64,000 nt of DNA from Geobacter sp. UBA698 (GTDB lineage: Bacteria > Desulfobacterota > Desulfuromonadia > Geobacterales > Pseudopelobacteraceae): assembly GCA_002298925.1 (NCBI GenBank), contig DBMM01000065.1:40017-104016 (forward strand). Reading direction: 5' to 3'. Below the pieces are notes generated by a model that was not told the DNA's origin, did no database searches, and worked only from the letters and a program-made list of their open reading frames with translations. Made by a program: the position numbers and the translations under genes. Shown one piece after another: positions 24,729 to 34,840 of the stretch. Position 1 is the stretch's first letter; the number at the start of each line of letters is the position of its first letter.

Positions 24729-27700
24729 ATGGCCAGCGACACCACCCCCATCAAACTCCGCATCCCCGGCACGGAAATTCCGGAACCGCTCCCGTTGCTG
24801 CTCCCCGGATCCAGCGGCCAGATTACCTACAAGGAGGTACGCACCTTCCGGATCAGCGCATCGCGGGCCGGCGGGACGGAAACGCCGGTGATCGAGAGCC
24901 ATTCCGACGACATCGTGGAGGTGGAACTGGAGGACGGTACCCGTTTCTGGACCTCCCAGGAACGGCTGCGGACCGAGGTGCTCGGCCTGGCCGGCACCCG
25001 GGCCGCGGACGGGGTGGTGGAGCTGCCGGCCACCCTCGACCGGCGGGGGGCCAGCCGCGGGCTGATCGGCAAGATCGTCATCAAGACCCTCAAGTTCTTC
25101 AAGATCGATGTGGCGGAGAAAGCGGCCAGCTTCATTGCCGAAAAGCTGGAGAACCATCTGCTGGGAACGCCGCAGGAAAACCGGGGCCCCGGACTCTACC
25201 GGATCCTGGCGGGAGATGAGCTGAAACTCACTCCGGTTACGGAGACAATGGTCGCTCTGCCCGCTGACAAGCCGTCACTGCTCTTCCTCCACGGCACGGC
25301 CTCATCCACGACAGGAAGCTTCGGCAAACTTTGGACCGACAATCGGCGGACCCAGCGTGAACAGCTGCTCACCCCCTACGAGGGGCGGGTCTTCGGCCTG
25401 GAACACGAAACCCTTTCCAAGAGCCCCATTTACAACGCCATCGCCGTTGCCGAAAAGCTGCCGCCCGGGGCGCGTCTGCACATGGTTTCCCACTCGCGGG
25501 GGGGGCTGGTGGGAGAACTGCTCTGCCGGTCCGGGGCGGAAGGAGGAAACGATCCTTTTAACGCGACCGACCTGGCCTTCTTCGCGCAGCACAATCCCGA
25601 AAAGGTGCGGGGGGATCTGGAACATCTCAACGGCCTGCTCAGGGAGAAGCGTTTCCGCATCGAACGTTTTGCCAGGGTGGCCTGCCCCGCCCGTGGGACC
25701 AACCTCGCTTCCGAGCGGCTCGACATCTACCTATCAGTGCTCTTCAACCTGCTGGAAAACTTCGGCTTCATCAGCAAACTGACCGGGGGCATCTTTAGCA
25801 ACATCTTCAGCGAACTGATCATGGCGGTGGCCAAGGAGCGCTGTGATCCCAGCGTGTTGCCGGGGATCGAGGCGATGATCCCCTCCTCGCCGCTGGTGGC
25901 TCTGCTGAACCAGACCAGGACCCCGGTCAGCGGCGAATTGCGGGTAATCGCGGGGGATATCGAGGGAGACAACGTCCTGAGCGCCATCGGCACCCTCCTG
26001 ACCGATCCCCTCTACCAGGACGACCATGACCTGGTGGTGAACACCGATGCCATGTTCGGCGGTTCCGAACGATCAGGGGGGGCCGCTTTCATCTTCCGGC
26101 GCGGCGCAGACGTGAACCACTTCAGCTACTTCGCCAACCAGGACAGCGCCGAAGGGCTCGCCCGGACCCTCTCCCGGGGAGCTACGGAGTCTGACGGATT
26201 TGAACCCTTCTCGGTGCGCTCCACCGACAGCGGCACCCCACCCTACGAGAAGCGGGATGTGGCCGACACGCTGCCGGTGGTCTTCGTGCTACCGGGGATC
26301 ATGGGAAGCCATCTGGCCATTGGTGACAACAGGATCTGGCTCAACCCCCTCGACATCGCCGCCGGCAAGCTCAACCTCCTGAGTTACGGCACACCGAACC
26401 TGGTCACAGCGCAGGAACCGCTCTGGCTGTTCTACGGCGATCTGGTCAAACACCTGGCCACAACCCACCGGGTGGAGCCGTTCCCCTTTGACTGGCGGCT
26501 CTCGCTCTTTGACGAGGCGGACCGTCTCGCCGTGGCGATCACCAAGGCCCTGGATGATACCGAAAAGAACAAACTGCCGGTGAGCATCGTGGCCCATTCC
26601 ATGGGGGGACTCGTGGCCCGGGCCATGATTGTTGACCATCCCGAGGTCTGGGAGCGGATGAAGGAGCGTCCCGAATCCAAGCTGATCATGCTCGGCACCC
26701 CCAATGGCGGCTCCCATGCGGTAACCCAGGTGCTGACCGGTCGCGACAGCCTGATCCGCAAGCTGGCCCTGCTTGACGCGACACGGGACCAGCGCCAGCT
26801 GATCGCCATCGTGGCCCAGTTCCCCGGCCTGCTGGAAATGTTGCCGACAACAACAGGCGGCTTGGACCTCTTCGACGCCGCCACCTGGCAGACCATCGCG
26901 GCCGCCGACCCGGAGCATGGGACCTGGCAGCCCCCCACCGCCGCCGCCCTGGCAGCGGCCAAGGCCGTGGGGGCAAGAGTGGCCCAGTCCCCCATCGACC
27001 CGCAGCGGATGTTCTACATCGCCGGCTGCGCGCCGGCCACACCGGCGGACCTGACCATCGAGGGGGAGGGAGCGGATCAGCGGCTGGTCTTCCACGGCAC
27101 GGCACAAGGCGACGGCCGGGTGCCGTGGGATACGGGTATCCCGGACGGCCTCAAGACCTGGTACCTGCCGGCCGCCCACGGCGACCTGCCCGCCTGCGAA
27201 GAGGGCTTTGAGGCCATCAGCGATATTCTCCGGCGGGGGAGCACCGACCGCCTGCCGACCAGCGCCCCTGAAACCCGTGGCCCGGCCGAACGCTTCGAGC
27301 TGCCGGCCGAGCGGGCTCCGCTCTACCCTGATTTCAGTGACCTGGCGCGGACTGCGCTGGGAGCGGGACGGGCGAAACGGAAGCGCCATACCGAGCGCAA
27401 GATTCAGGTCAGCATCCGCCACGGGAACCTGGCCTTTGCCAGCCATCCGGTCCTGGTGGGGCACTACAAGGGGGACACCATCATCAGCGCCGAGGCCTAC
27501 CTGGACCGGACCCTCGACAAGCGACTCACCGCCCGGCACAAGTTCCGGCTCTACCCCGGTGACGAAGACACGGCCGAGGTCTTCCTCAACCCGGAGTGGG
27601 AACAGACTCAGCAAAACGACGGCAAACCACCCGGCGCCATCGTCATCGGCCTGGGAGCGGTGGGGGATCTTACTCCCGGCCGGCTCCTGCGGGCGGTCTC

Positions 27701-30700
27701 CCGGGGGGCGCGCTCCTACTCCCTCTCCCGGGCCGAATGCCCGCAGGTCAAGAGCGGCAAAGCCGGCCGCGCCGGCATCAGCCCGCTCCTGGTCGGGACC
27801 GGTGCCGGCGGCGTGCCGGTGGCGGATGCGGTCACCGCTATCCTGCGAGCCATCATCGATGCCAACCGCTACATCAGAGAATCCGCCAGTCCGGACTGCG
27901 CCCCCATTGAGGAAGTGGAGTTCGTGGAACTCTACGAGGACCGGGCCATCCAGGCAGCGCGCACCCTGGCCCGCTTGCGTAACGACCCGGAAATTTCTAG
28001 GGAATTCAGTATCGAAGCGGACCCGCAGGTCCTTCCCCTGGCGGGCGGCAAGCGTCGGGCCAGCTACATCGAGGAAGAACCCTGGTGGCAGCGACTCCAG
28101 ATCACGGAAGACAAGCAAGAGCGGCTTAGCTTCAACCTGCTCACCGACCGGGCCAGGGCGGAGGTCTACCTGCTGCAGTCCCAGCGGAACCTGGCCGACC
28201 GTTTCATCGAAGAAATGTCCTCAAGCACCGCCAGTAACGAAGGGGTTGCCATTACCCTGTTCGAGATGCTGGTTCCCAATGAACTCAAGGAATACGCCCC
28301 CGACCGCCAGGATATCGTGCTGGTTCTGAACGACAAAGCGGCCCGTTATCCCTGGGAGATGATGCAGGAACGGCGGCGGGGCGATGACGGCACACAGGAA
28401 CGCAAGCCCCTGGCCGTCCAGGCCGGCATGGTGCGCCAGCTCCTGGTGGATAAGTTCCGCGAGCGGGTGGTGACGGCACGGGACACTACGGCCCTGGTCA
28501 TCGGCAACCCGCCCACCCCCTTCATCAACCTCCCCGCTGCCGAACAGGAGGCCCGGAAAGTGGAGCAGGCGCTGAAGAATGTCGGCTATGGCGTAACCTC
28601 CCTGATCGGTCCCGATGCCAAAGCTACCTTTATCCTCAAGGAACTCTTCGCCCGGGATTACCGCATCATCCATCTGGCCGGGCACGGCGTGTTCGACTAC
28701 CACCCCCCGCTAGCGTGCGACTGCTGCCAGAAGCCAGGCGACGGCCCTGCGATCACCGGCATGGTCATCGGCGAGAATCAGTTCCTGACGGCGGCCCAGA
28801 TCAGGCAGATGCGCTCGGTGCCGCAACTGGTCTTTGTCAACTGCTGTCATCTGGGAAAAATCGACGACAAGCTGGCCGCCGGCAACCGACCGCCAGACCT
28901 GGCCGCCAACGTGGCCACCGAGCTGATCCGGATGGGGGTACGCTGTGTGGTGGCCGCCGGCTGGGCCGTGCAGGACGAAGCCGCTTCACTCTTCGCCGCC
29001 ACCTTCTACCGTGAGATCCTGAGCGGATCGTCCTTCGGCTGCGCTGTCCACGCTGCGCGCAGCGCCACCTACGCCGCCCACCCCGAAGCCAACACCTGGG
29101 GCGCCTACCAGTGTTACGGCGACCCGGATTTCACTCTTGCCAAGGGTGACCCCGCCCCTGCGGTTCGCAAAACAAGAAACAGCTACACCACCCCCTCCGA
29201 AGCAATTGTCGATCTTGAAAATATCGCCGCAGACGCAAAGACCGCCCAAGGGCCGTCCATTGACGCAAATCTGAAGAAAATCATGGCTATCGAGCAGAAC
29301 ATCCCGCCCGGCTGGCTCGCCTCCGGAGCACTGCAGGCAGCCCTGGGGCAGGCCTATGGCGAGATCAAACGGTTCGCAGAAGCAGTTGCCCACTACCGCC
29401 GGGCCATAGCCGATGATAACGGGCTCGCCACCATCAAGACCGCGGAGCAGCTCTGGAACCTGCAGTCACGCTGGGCCCTGGAGCTGGCTGGCACCGATCG
29501 GGCCCAGGCCGTGAAACTCATCACAGAAGCGGAAGAGAGACTTGAGCGACTGAACAAAGCACTGGGCGAAACCGGGGAACGGCTTTCACTGCTGGGAAGC
29601 GTTGCCAAGCGGCGGATGATGATCGCCAGGGAGGTCTCGGCAATACGGGACGCGCTCACTACCATGGCGGAACAGTACCACCGTGCCTATGAACTGGGGG
29701 TTGAACGTGGAAAACCCGATTTCTACCCGCTCGTCAACCAGCTGGCAGCCCAGACACTGGCCTATCTTCTCGATGAGAACGGAGAACTTCCTGTTGACTT
29801 TGACGATTCCGTTAAAAAAGCCATTGAACTTACGGAGCAGGAACATGCCAGCCGACAGAACTTCTGGAACACCGCCACCCTGGTGGACTGTTTTCTCCTC
29901 AGGCACCTGGCTGCTGGCGACCTGACCGATTACACCTACGACATCATCGCCGGCTACTCCAAAGCGAAGAATGTCGGATCACCGCGGGAGTTCCAGTCGG
30001 TGCTGGACCAGTTCGACTTCCTGCTGCAGGTGATCGCATCTGCGCCGGAGAGCGACCGGGTGAAATGCCTCAAGGCTTCCCTGGAGGAGATCAGGGATGG
30101 GGCAAAAAACGCCGGAACCGCTGAGGATCTGCGTGGCGTTACTGTCGTCAGCAGGATCAAAGCGACCACTCCAGGCGCCTTTTCGTTCAAGTTGAATCCC
30201 GACAGCGTGCACTATATGTATACCCACACCACCGGGTTTCCCATCCGCCTGAAGCGCTCCGCACCTCCATGGGGCGAACAGTCTGCCAGTGCCGAGCCTG
30301 AGCCCGAACCTGAACTGAAACCGATCCCGAAGAGGTCCGGCACCCTTCCCGACAGCGGTGAAGAACTGCAGCCGGTGCAGCTGGGGGCCTCGGCCCCCAG
30401 CCAGGTGAAGCCGGGAGCCGAGTTCAGCGCCCGTTTCGTGGCCTACGAAAAAGCCCTGGAGCAGGAAGTCCGCGAACTGCTTACCGCGCTGGCCCCCAGC
30501 GCCAGGAAGGTGCTCGGCATCCAGGAGTGCCGCTGGAAACGGGATACCCCCGTGACGGTGCGGCTCTCCGGCACCGGCCTGACCGTCACCCCCCCCGAAC
30601 AGACCTTTATCTGGCAAGGGGGAAGCTCGTTGCTGACATTCGATCTGAAGGTGGCGGCCAACGCCGAGGAAGGAACGATCACCCTCAAGTTCGACGTGGT

Positions 30701-31190
30701 CATCGCCGGGACCATCGTGGCCTGGCCGCGCCTCGATCTGGAGATCACCAAAAAGCCGAAGAAAAATGAACTGGCCACCACCAGCGGCGAGTCGGCCAAG
30801 ACCGCCTTCGCCTCCTACTCCTCCAAGGACCGGCTGCGGGTCCTGGACCGGGTGGATGCCATTGAAATCAGCGCCGGCATCAAGGTCTACCAGGACTGTC
30901 TCGACCTCCATCCGGGCGAAGAGTTCAAACCGCGCCTGGACAGCGAGATCAGGGAGCGCGACCTGTTCCTGCTCTTCTGGTCAAAAAACGCCAGCCAGTC
31001 CAAGTGGGTAAAATGGGAACTGAAGACAGCGCTTCAAGCGAAAGGTGAACAGGCCCTGCAGCTCCACCCTCTCGATCCGGATGTCAAGCCGCCGCCAGGT
31101 TTGAAGAAGCTGAACATCGGGAGTGTTGCCATGTGGGTGCGTAAGGGATTTGAGGCGGCACAGGCAAGCTCCAACCGGACTGAGGGATAA
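24729..31190 (+). CDS. Giant two-hydrolase - CHAT protease - TIR protein
   Basis: A 2153-residue protein. Residues about 175-480 form a first alpha/beta hydrolase (LLFLHGTAS, then S256 in SHSRGG). Residues about 510-840 form a second, LCAT/PGAP1-like hydrolase (VLPGIMGSHL, S624 in AHSMGG, LGTPNGGSH). About 890-1130 is a beta domain with IRHGNLAFASHPVLVGHY and GAIVIGLGAVGDLTPG, known to me from CHAT proteins but without a name. About 1200-1470 is a CHAT caspase-fold protease with H1319 in HLAGHG and C1373 in VNCCHLG. A helical TPR-like part (about 1490-1850) and an Ig-like part precede a C-terminal TIR domain (about 2025-2140) with FASYSSKD and E2097 in WVKWEL. AGGAGG precedes the start. All active-site residues look intact. 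This is likely a self-contained sensor-protease-lipase-NADase machine. Confidence 0.85.
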   Translation: MASDTTPIKLRIPGTEIPEPLPLLLPGSSGQITYKEVRTFRISASRAGGTETPVIESHSDDIVEVELEDGTRFWTSQERLRTEVLGLAGTRAADGVVELPATLDRRGASRGLIGKIVIKTLKFFKIDVAEKAASFIAEKLENHLLGTPQENRGPGLYRILAGDELKLTPVTETMVALPADKPSLLFLHGTASSTTGSFGKLWTDNRRTQREQLLTPYEGRVFGLEHETLSKSPIYNAIAVAEKLPPGARLHMVSHSRGGLVGELLCRSGAEGGNDPFNATDLAFFAQHNPEKVRGDLEHLNGLLREKRFRIERFARVACPARGTNLASERLDIYLSVLFNLLENFGFISKLTGGIFSNIFSELIMAVAKERCDPSVLPGIEAMIPSSPLVALLNQTRTPVSGELRVIAGDIEGDNVLSAIGTLLTDPLYQDDHDLVVNTDAMFGGSERSGGAAFIFRRGADVNHFSYFANQDSAEGLARTLSRGATESDGFEPFSVRSTDSGTPPYEKRDVADTLPVVFVLPGIMGSHLAIGDNRIWLNPLDIAAGKLNLLSYGTPNLVTAQEPLWLFYGDLVKHLATTHRVEPFPFDWRLSLFDEADRLAVAITKALDDTEKNKLPVSIVAHSMGGLVARAMIVDHPEVWERMKERPESKLIMLGTPNGGSHAVTQVLTGRDSLIRKLALLDATRDQRQLIAIVAQFPGLLEMLPTTTGGLDLFDAATWQTIAAADPEHGTWQPPTAAALAAAKAVGARVAQSPIDPQRMFYIAGCAPATPADLTIEGEGADQRLVFHGTAQGDGRVPWDTGIPDGLKTWYLPAAHGDLPACEEGFEAISDILRRGSTDRLPTSAPETRGPAERFELPAERAPLYPDFSDLARTALGAGRAKRKRHTERKIQVSIRHGNLAFASHPVLVGHYKGDTIISAEAYLDRTLDKRLTARHKFRLYPGDEDTAEVFLNPEWEQTQQNDGKPPGAIVIGLGAVGDLTPGRLLRAVSRGARSYSLSRAECPQVKSGKAGRAGISPLLVGTGAGGVPVADAVTAILRAIIDANRYIRESASPDCAPIEEVEFVELYEDRAIQAARTLARLRNDPEISREFSIEADPQVLPLAGGKRRASYIEEEPWWQRLQITEDKQERLSFNLLTDRARAEVYLLQSQRNLADRFIEEMSSSTASNEGVAITLFEMLVPNELKEYAPDRQDIVLVLNDKAARYPWEMMQERRRGDDGTQERKPLAVQAGMVRQLLVDKFRERVVTARDTTALVIGNPPTPFINLPAAEQEARKVEQALKNVGYGVTSLIGPDAKATFILKELFARDYRIIHLAGHGVFDYHPPLACDCCQKPGDGPAITGMVIGENQFLTAAQIRQMRSVPQLVFVNCCHLGKIDDKLAAGNRPPDLAANVATELIRMGVRCVVAAGWAVQDEAASLFAATFYREILSGSSFGCAVHAARSATYAAHPEANTWGAYQCYGDPDFTLAKGDPAPAVRKTRNSYTTPSEAIVDLENIAADAKTAQGPSIDANLKKIMAIEQNIPPGWLASGALQAALGQAYGEIKRFAEAVAHYRRAIADDNGLATIKTAEQLWNLQSRWALELAGTDRAQAVKLITEAEERLERLNKALGETGERLSLLGSVAKRRMMIAREVSAIRDALTTMAEQYHRAYELGVERGKPDFYPLVNQLAAQTLAYLLDENGELPVDFDDSVKKAIELTEQEHASRQNFWNTATLVDCFLLRHLAAGDLTDYTYDIIAGYSKAKNVGSPREFQSVLDQFDFLLQVIASAPESDRVKCLKASLEEIRDGAKNAGTAEDLRGVTVVSRIKATTPGAFSFKLNPDSVHYMYTHTTGFPIRLKRSAPPWGEQSASAEPEPEPELKPIPKRSGTLPDSGEELQPVQLGASAPSQVKPGAEFSARFVAYEKALEQEVRELLTALAPSARKVLGIQECRWKRDTPVTVRLSGTGLTVTPPEQTFIWQGGSSLLTFDLKVAANAEEGTITLKFDVVIAGTIVAWPRLDLEITKKPKKNELATTSGESAKTAFASYSSKDRLRVLDRVDAIEISAGIKVYQDCLDLHPGEEFKPRLDSEIRERDLFLLFWSKNASQSKWVKWELKTALQAKGEQALQLHPLDPDVKPPPGLKKLNIGSVAMWVRKGFEAAQASSNRTEG

Positions 31191-31229
31191 TTCCGATTTC
31201 AAATCAGATTGGAATCAAAGGGGCTTGCC

Positions 31230-34200
31230 ATGACGATGGACGTTTTCATCTCCTACTGCCGTAGCACTACCAGGGAGCAGGCCATCGCGCTGAGCGAGGC
31301 CCTGGCGGCAGACAAGATCACCGTATTCCTGGACCAGGAGGACATCCCCCCTGGCAGCCCCTTCCCGCTTCGGCTGGCCGACGGGCTGCTCAACGCCCGC
31401 ACCGTGGTAGTCTTCGCCGACGAGAGCTACTTCCAGCGCACCTGGTGCGTCTACGAATTCCGGGTTGCCCTGGCCAGCTACCGGGCGGGAATCGATCCTG
31501 TCCTGGAGCATGTGCTGGTGGCGCTGGCAGCGAGCACGGCCGCTGAAGCGATCACCAGCCACTTCCCCCCGCCCCTGGCGCAGGGATCGTGGCCCCGGCC
31601 CCAGGAGACAGACAAGCTGGCCGCACTGGTGAAGGAACGCCTGGCCGGGGTGCAGACGACCATTGGCAAACGACTGGAGGGGATCGACGACGACGCGGTC
31701 AGGAGCCTGCGTCATGGAGGGCTGATACCGGCTCCCTCGGCACCGCCGACGCGCCTGGCGGCACCTGCCAGCATGCCCGCCTCACTTAAGGAGCGCTTTA
31801 TCGGCCGCAGCGACCTGCTCTGGAAGATCTTCTCGGAACTGGAGACCAGGGGCAGCGCACAGGCTCCGCGCTCATGCCTGCTGCAGGGTGCCGGCGGCAT
31901 GGGCAAGAGCCAGCTGGCCGCCGAATATGTGCTGCGCTACGGCAGCGTGCACTATCCGGGAGGTATCATCTGGATCGACGCCTCGGGTAACAACGACGAT
32001 CTGGCCGGACAGTTCCGCCAGGTTCTCGAACAGTTTGGCCGGACCGTTGCGGAAGACGTTCCGCTGGAACGGCTTACAGCGGAACTGTCAGCAACTCTGC
32101 GCCCCCTGGCAGCCAGCCAGCGCCTGCTCTGGGTGGTGGACAATGTCCCTGAGCCGGCAGCAGGCAAGCCGCCTGAAAGGATTACCCACTGGTGCCCGCT
32201 CAAACCTTACCTTAGCCTGCTCTGCACCTCACGGCGCGGAGTCAGCGAGATGGATGCCGCAATACCACTGCAGGAACTGCCGGTCAGCGCCGCCATCGAC
32301 CTGCTGAGCCAGCCGCCGGTGGTGCGCAACTGGCTCGCTGACAAGGAATGGCAGGAAATAGTCAACTGGATCGGCTGCTGGCCGCTGGGGCTGCAGATCC
32401 TCCACACCGATCTGGGTGACGGATTTGTCACGGCCCAATCGCTTTTGGCCAAGGCCCGCAGCGAGGAACCGGCCCAGGCCCTCGACAGCGCCATGGAGGC
32501 TCTGCGCCCGGAAGTGGAGGAAGGGTATTTGCGCGGGGTCGCCGAGGTGTTCCGGGTCTCATATTCGGCCCTGCAGGGCCAGCCCGATGCGCTGCTGCTG
32601 GCCCATGCCCTGGCCCTGCTCGCCCGGGCGCCGGTGCCGGAGCTGCTGCTGGAAAGGCTGTCGTCGGGGGCGGCCGTCGGCATACTGACCAGGCGCAGCC
32701 TGATCCAGGCCACCGAAACCGGCGGCGGCCGGCGCGGATGGGCCATGCACCGCATCGTGGCCAGCTACCTGCGCAGCGTCAGTCACGACCCGAAGCAGGA
32801 ATTCATTGCGCTCGCCCGCTGGCTGCAGGACATCCTGACCGGTAGCCGTCCCTGGAGCGAGGTGAAGGACGTGCTGCGCCATGCCCGCATTGCCGCCCAG
32901 CGCTTCTCTCACTGGCTGGCAGCATCCGGCGACAGCGAGGGGTTCCAGGTCGCCGCGGGTCTGGCCATGGCCATGGCCACGGCCCGTCTGGATGACGCGG
33001 CTGCCCGGGGGCTGCGTTTCACCGGGGCGGAGTTCTGCGACGCCATCGGCGCCGGTGACCTCCTGGCGACGAAGCTCGACCAGCTCTTCACCGGCGGAGA
33101 TCACGGGACGCGCATGGCAGTGATCGGCGCAGCCAGCGGTCTCCACCGCAGCGAACAGGCGGCATTGCTGCTGACGCGGGCCTTCAGGGATCCCGAGCCG
33201 GTGGTACGCTGGCTAAGCTATACCCAGGCCGGCTTCAGCGACCGGGGCGATCTGCTGGCGATACCGCTGCTGGATGCCCTGATGCAGGAGCCCCCCGGCG
33301 AGGGGTTGCGCAACGCCCCCCTGCACCTTGGAGAATTCCTGAAAGCAGCACCTCCTGTGCTCCGTTCGCTGCTGTCGCAGATTGCCCATCACCTGGCAGA
33401 GGTTGACGCCGAGCACCGGGTCGCGCTGGTGAAGATTCTCGGCGAGCTGCTGCGTCGGCACCAGGGCAGCCTGCAGGCCGGCGGCTGGAACAGCCAAAGT
33501 GTGGCCGGCGGATTGATCGGCCTGGCCCGCAACGACCCGGATGAGACGGTACGCTGCAGTGCCGCGGCAGCAGCCGGCCAGTGGGAAAACGAGACCAGCT
33601 ACCAGACCCTGATCGAGGCGCTTGCCGGCGCAGGTGACGCTAACTCCTGGAAAAAAGCCGGCTTTGCGCTGGCGCACTATTGCGCTGCCGTTGAGTCTCC
33701 GCCGCCGCCCAGCGCAGAGCTGCGCGAGATCGACGGCGAACTGCAGGTGGCCATATCCCTGACACCCGGCACCCCCCGCCGGCCGGAGCTGTATGTGCCC
33801 CTGGCCAAAGCCGCAGTCACGGCAACCGAGCCGGAGCTGCGGGCCGCCGCCATCGAGGTGGTGACCAGCGAGGACAGCGGCAAACTGGCCCTTTCCGATG
33901 CCGTGCTCGACCTGATCGATGCCGGTCGCCCCAAAGAAGCGCTGCCGGCTGCCGAAGAAACCATCCGCCAACTGCCCGGCTTCTCCAGCGGCTACTGGTG
34001 GCGTGGCCGCGCCCTGGATGCACTGGAGCGAAACAAGGAAGCCCTGGACGATTTCACGCGGGTGATCGAGATGTCTCCACAGTTCGCGGAAGCCTACTAC
34101 CGGCGCGGCATAATACGAGCTTTATCAGGGAACAGAGAGAGGGCCCTGGAGGATTTCGCTGTCACCATCAACCTGGAACAAGATCACGGCAACGCCCGCT

Positions 34201-34544
34201 TCTATCAGGCCATCATTCTCCACCAGCTTGGCCGCAACCTGGAAGCGGTGCAGACGCTCGACATCGCCCTGATGAAATCACCCCAGGACGCACGTCTCCA
34301 CCACCTGCGCGCCGGCTGCCTGGCACAACTGGGATGCAATCAGGAAGCAATCGCAGCCGCGACCGCCGCGCTTGCAATCAACGATACGGTGGCCGAGACC
34401 TGGCTGATCCGCGCCAACGCCCATCTTAACCTGGAGCAGTTCAGCCAGTCCCTGCAGGATCTGGAAAAGGCGGCATCCCTCGATTCCAAGGACGCCCGGA
34501 TCGAGGAGATGCGCCAGTGGGTCGTGGGGAGGATGCATCCGTGA
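31230..34544 (+). CDS. TIR - STAND NTPase - HEAT - TPR protein
   Basis: A 1104-residue NLR-like protein. The TIR domain (1-145) has DVFISYCRST, LDQEDIPPGSPF and E76 in WCVYEF. The NB-ARC/STAND core has Walker A GAGGMGKS at 220-227 and Walker B LLWVVDN, followed by a winged-helix region. About 560-890 is helical and HEAT-like (DPDETVRCSAAAAAG). The last 200 residues are TPRs (GYWWRGRALDALERNKEAL). I chose ATG 31230, with AAGGGG before it, over an in-frame ATG 21 bases earlier. It starts 39 bases after the giant hydrolase-CHAT-TIR gene, so the two probably form an operon. The role, by analogy to TIR-NLRs, is ligand-gated NADase. Confidence 0.88.
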   Translation: MTMDVFISYCRSTTREQAIALSEALAADKITVFLDQEDIPPGSPFPLRLADGLLNARTVVVFADESYFQRTWCVYEFRVALASYRAGIDPVLEHVLVALAASTAAEAITSHFPPPLAQGSWPRPQETDKLAALVKERLAGVQTTIGKRLEGIDDDAVRSLRHGGLIPAPSAPPTRLAAPASMPASLKERFIGRSDLLWKIFSELETRGSAQAPRSCLLQGAGGMGKSQLAAEYVLRYGSVHYPGGIIWIDASGNNDDLAGQFRQVLEQFGRTVAEDVPLERLTAELSATLRPLAASQRLLWVVDNVPEPAAGKPPERITHWCPLKPYLSLLCTSRRGVSEMDAAIPLQELPVSAAIDLLSQPPVVRNWLADKEWQEIVNWIGCWPLGLQILHTDLGDGFVTAQSLLAKARSEEPAQALDSAMEALRPEVEEGYLRGVAEVFRVSYSALQGQPDALLLAHALALLARAPVPELLLERLSSGAAVGILTRRSLIQATETGGGRRGWAMHRIVASYLRSVSHDPKQEFIALARWLQDILTGSRPWSEVKDVLRHARIAAQRFSHWLAASGDSEGFQVAAGLAMAMATARLDDAAARGLRFTGAEFCDAIGAGDLLATKLDQLFTGGDHGTRMAVIGAASGLHRSEQAALLLTRAFRDPEPVVRWLSYTQAGFSDRGDLLAIPLLDALMQEPPGEGLRNAPLHLGEFLKAAPPVLRSLLSQIAHHLAEVDAEHRVALVKILGELLRRHQGSLQAGGWNSQSVAGGLIGLARNDPDETVRCSAAAAAGQWENETSYQTLIEALAGAGDANSWKKAGFALAHYCAAVESPPPPSAELREIDGELQVAISLTPGTPRRPELYVPLAKAAVTATEPELRAAAIEVVTSEDSGKLALSDAVLDLIDAGRPKEALPAAEETIRQLPGFSSGYWWRGRALDALERNKEALDDFTRVIEMSPQFAEAYYRRGIIRALSGNRERALEDFAVTINLEQDHGNARFYQAIILHQLGRNLEAVQTLDIALMKSPQDARLHHLRAGCLAQLGCNQEAIAAATAALAINDTVAETWLIRANAHLNLEQFSQSLQDLEKAASLDSKDARIEEMRQWVVGRMHP

Positions 34545-34687
34545 CCACCAGCGACCCCTCCAAGGTGGTAATCGCCATCGACTCTACCAGCGACTTCAGA
34601 TTTCTTGAGAAAACTCTGGACGACGCGAGACAGGCGCTTTCTGGGGGTACCGCCCAGGTCAAGAAGCAAGCAAACCTGTTCGGCTGA
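34541..34687 (+). CDS. Small protein translationally coupled to the TIR-STAND gene
   Basis: A 48-residue frame that starts with GTG in a GTGA overlap with the stop of the TIR-STAND gene. It reads MTTSDPSKVVIAIDSTSD, then a helical stretch FRFLEKTLDDARQAL, and ends in a basic tail KKQANLFG. It has no recognised family. The overlap and codon use like its neighbour argue that it is expressed; its small size leaves doubt. The distance to the next gene is about 150 bases without further features. Confidence 0.5.
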   Translation: MTTSDPSKVVIAIDSTSDFRFLEKTLDDARQALSGGTAQVKKQANLFG

Positions 34688-34840
34688 ACGTTTACTCCTT
34701 TATCCAGCTCTTTAACAGTTGCTCTGAATACTCCTGTTCTATTTACAAATAGGCCAGTTGCGCTACATTTATTATCAAGCTCTTTACCATGGCGATTGAC
34801 TCAGGCGAAGGAATGGAAGCGACAGAGAGGGGTGCCGTTG

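Noticed and set aside
26289..28118. A 609-codon frame on the minus strand within the giant gene
   Set aside because: It is antisense to the hydrolase and beta domains and arises from GC-rich codon bias; the plus-strand frame carries all recognisable motifs.
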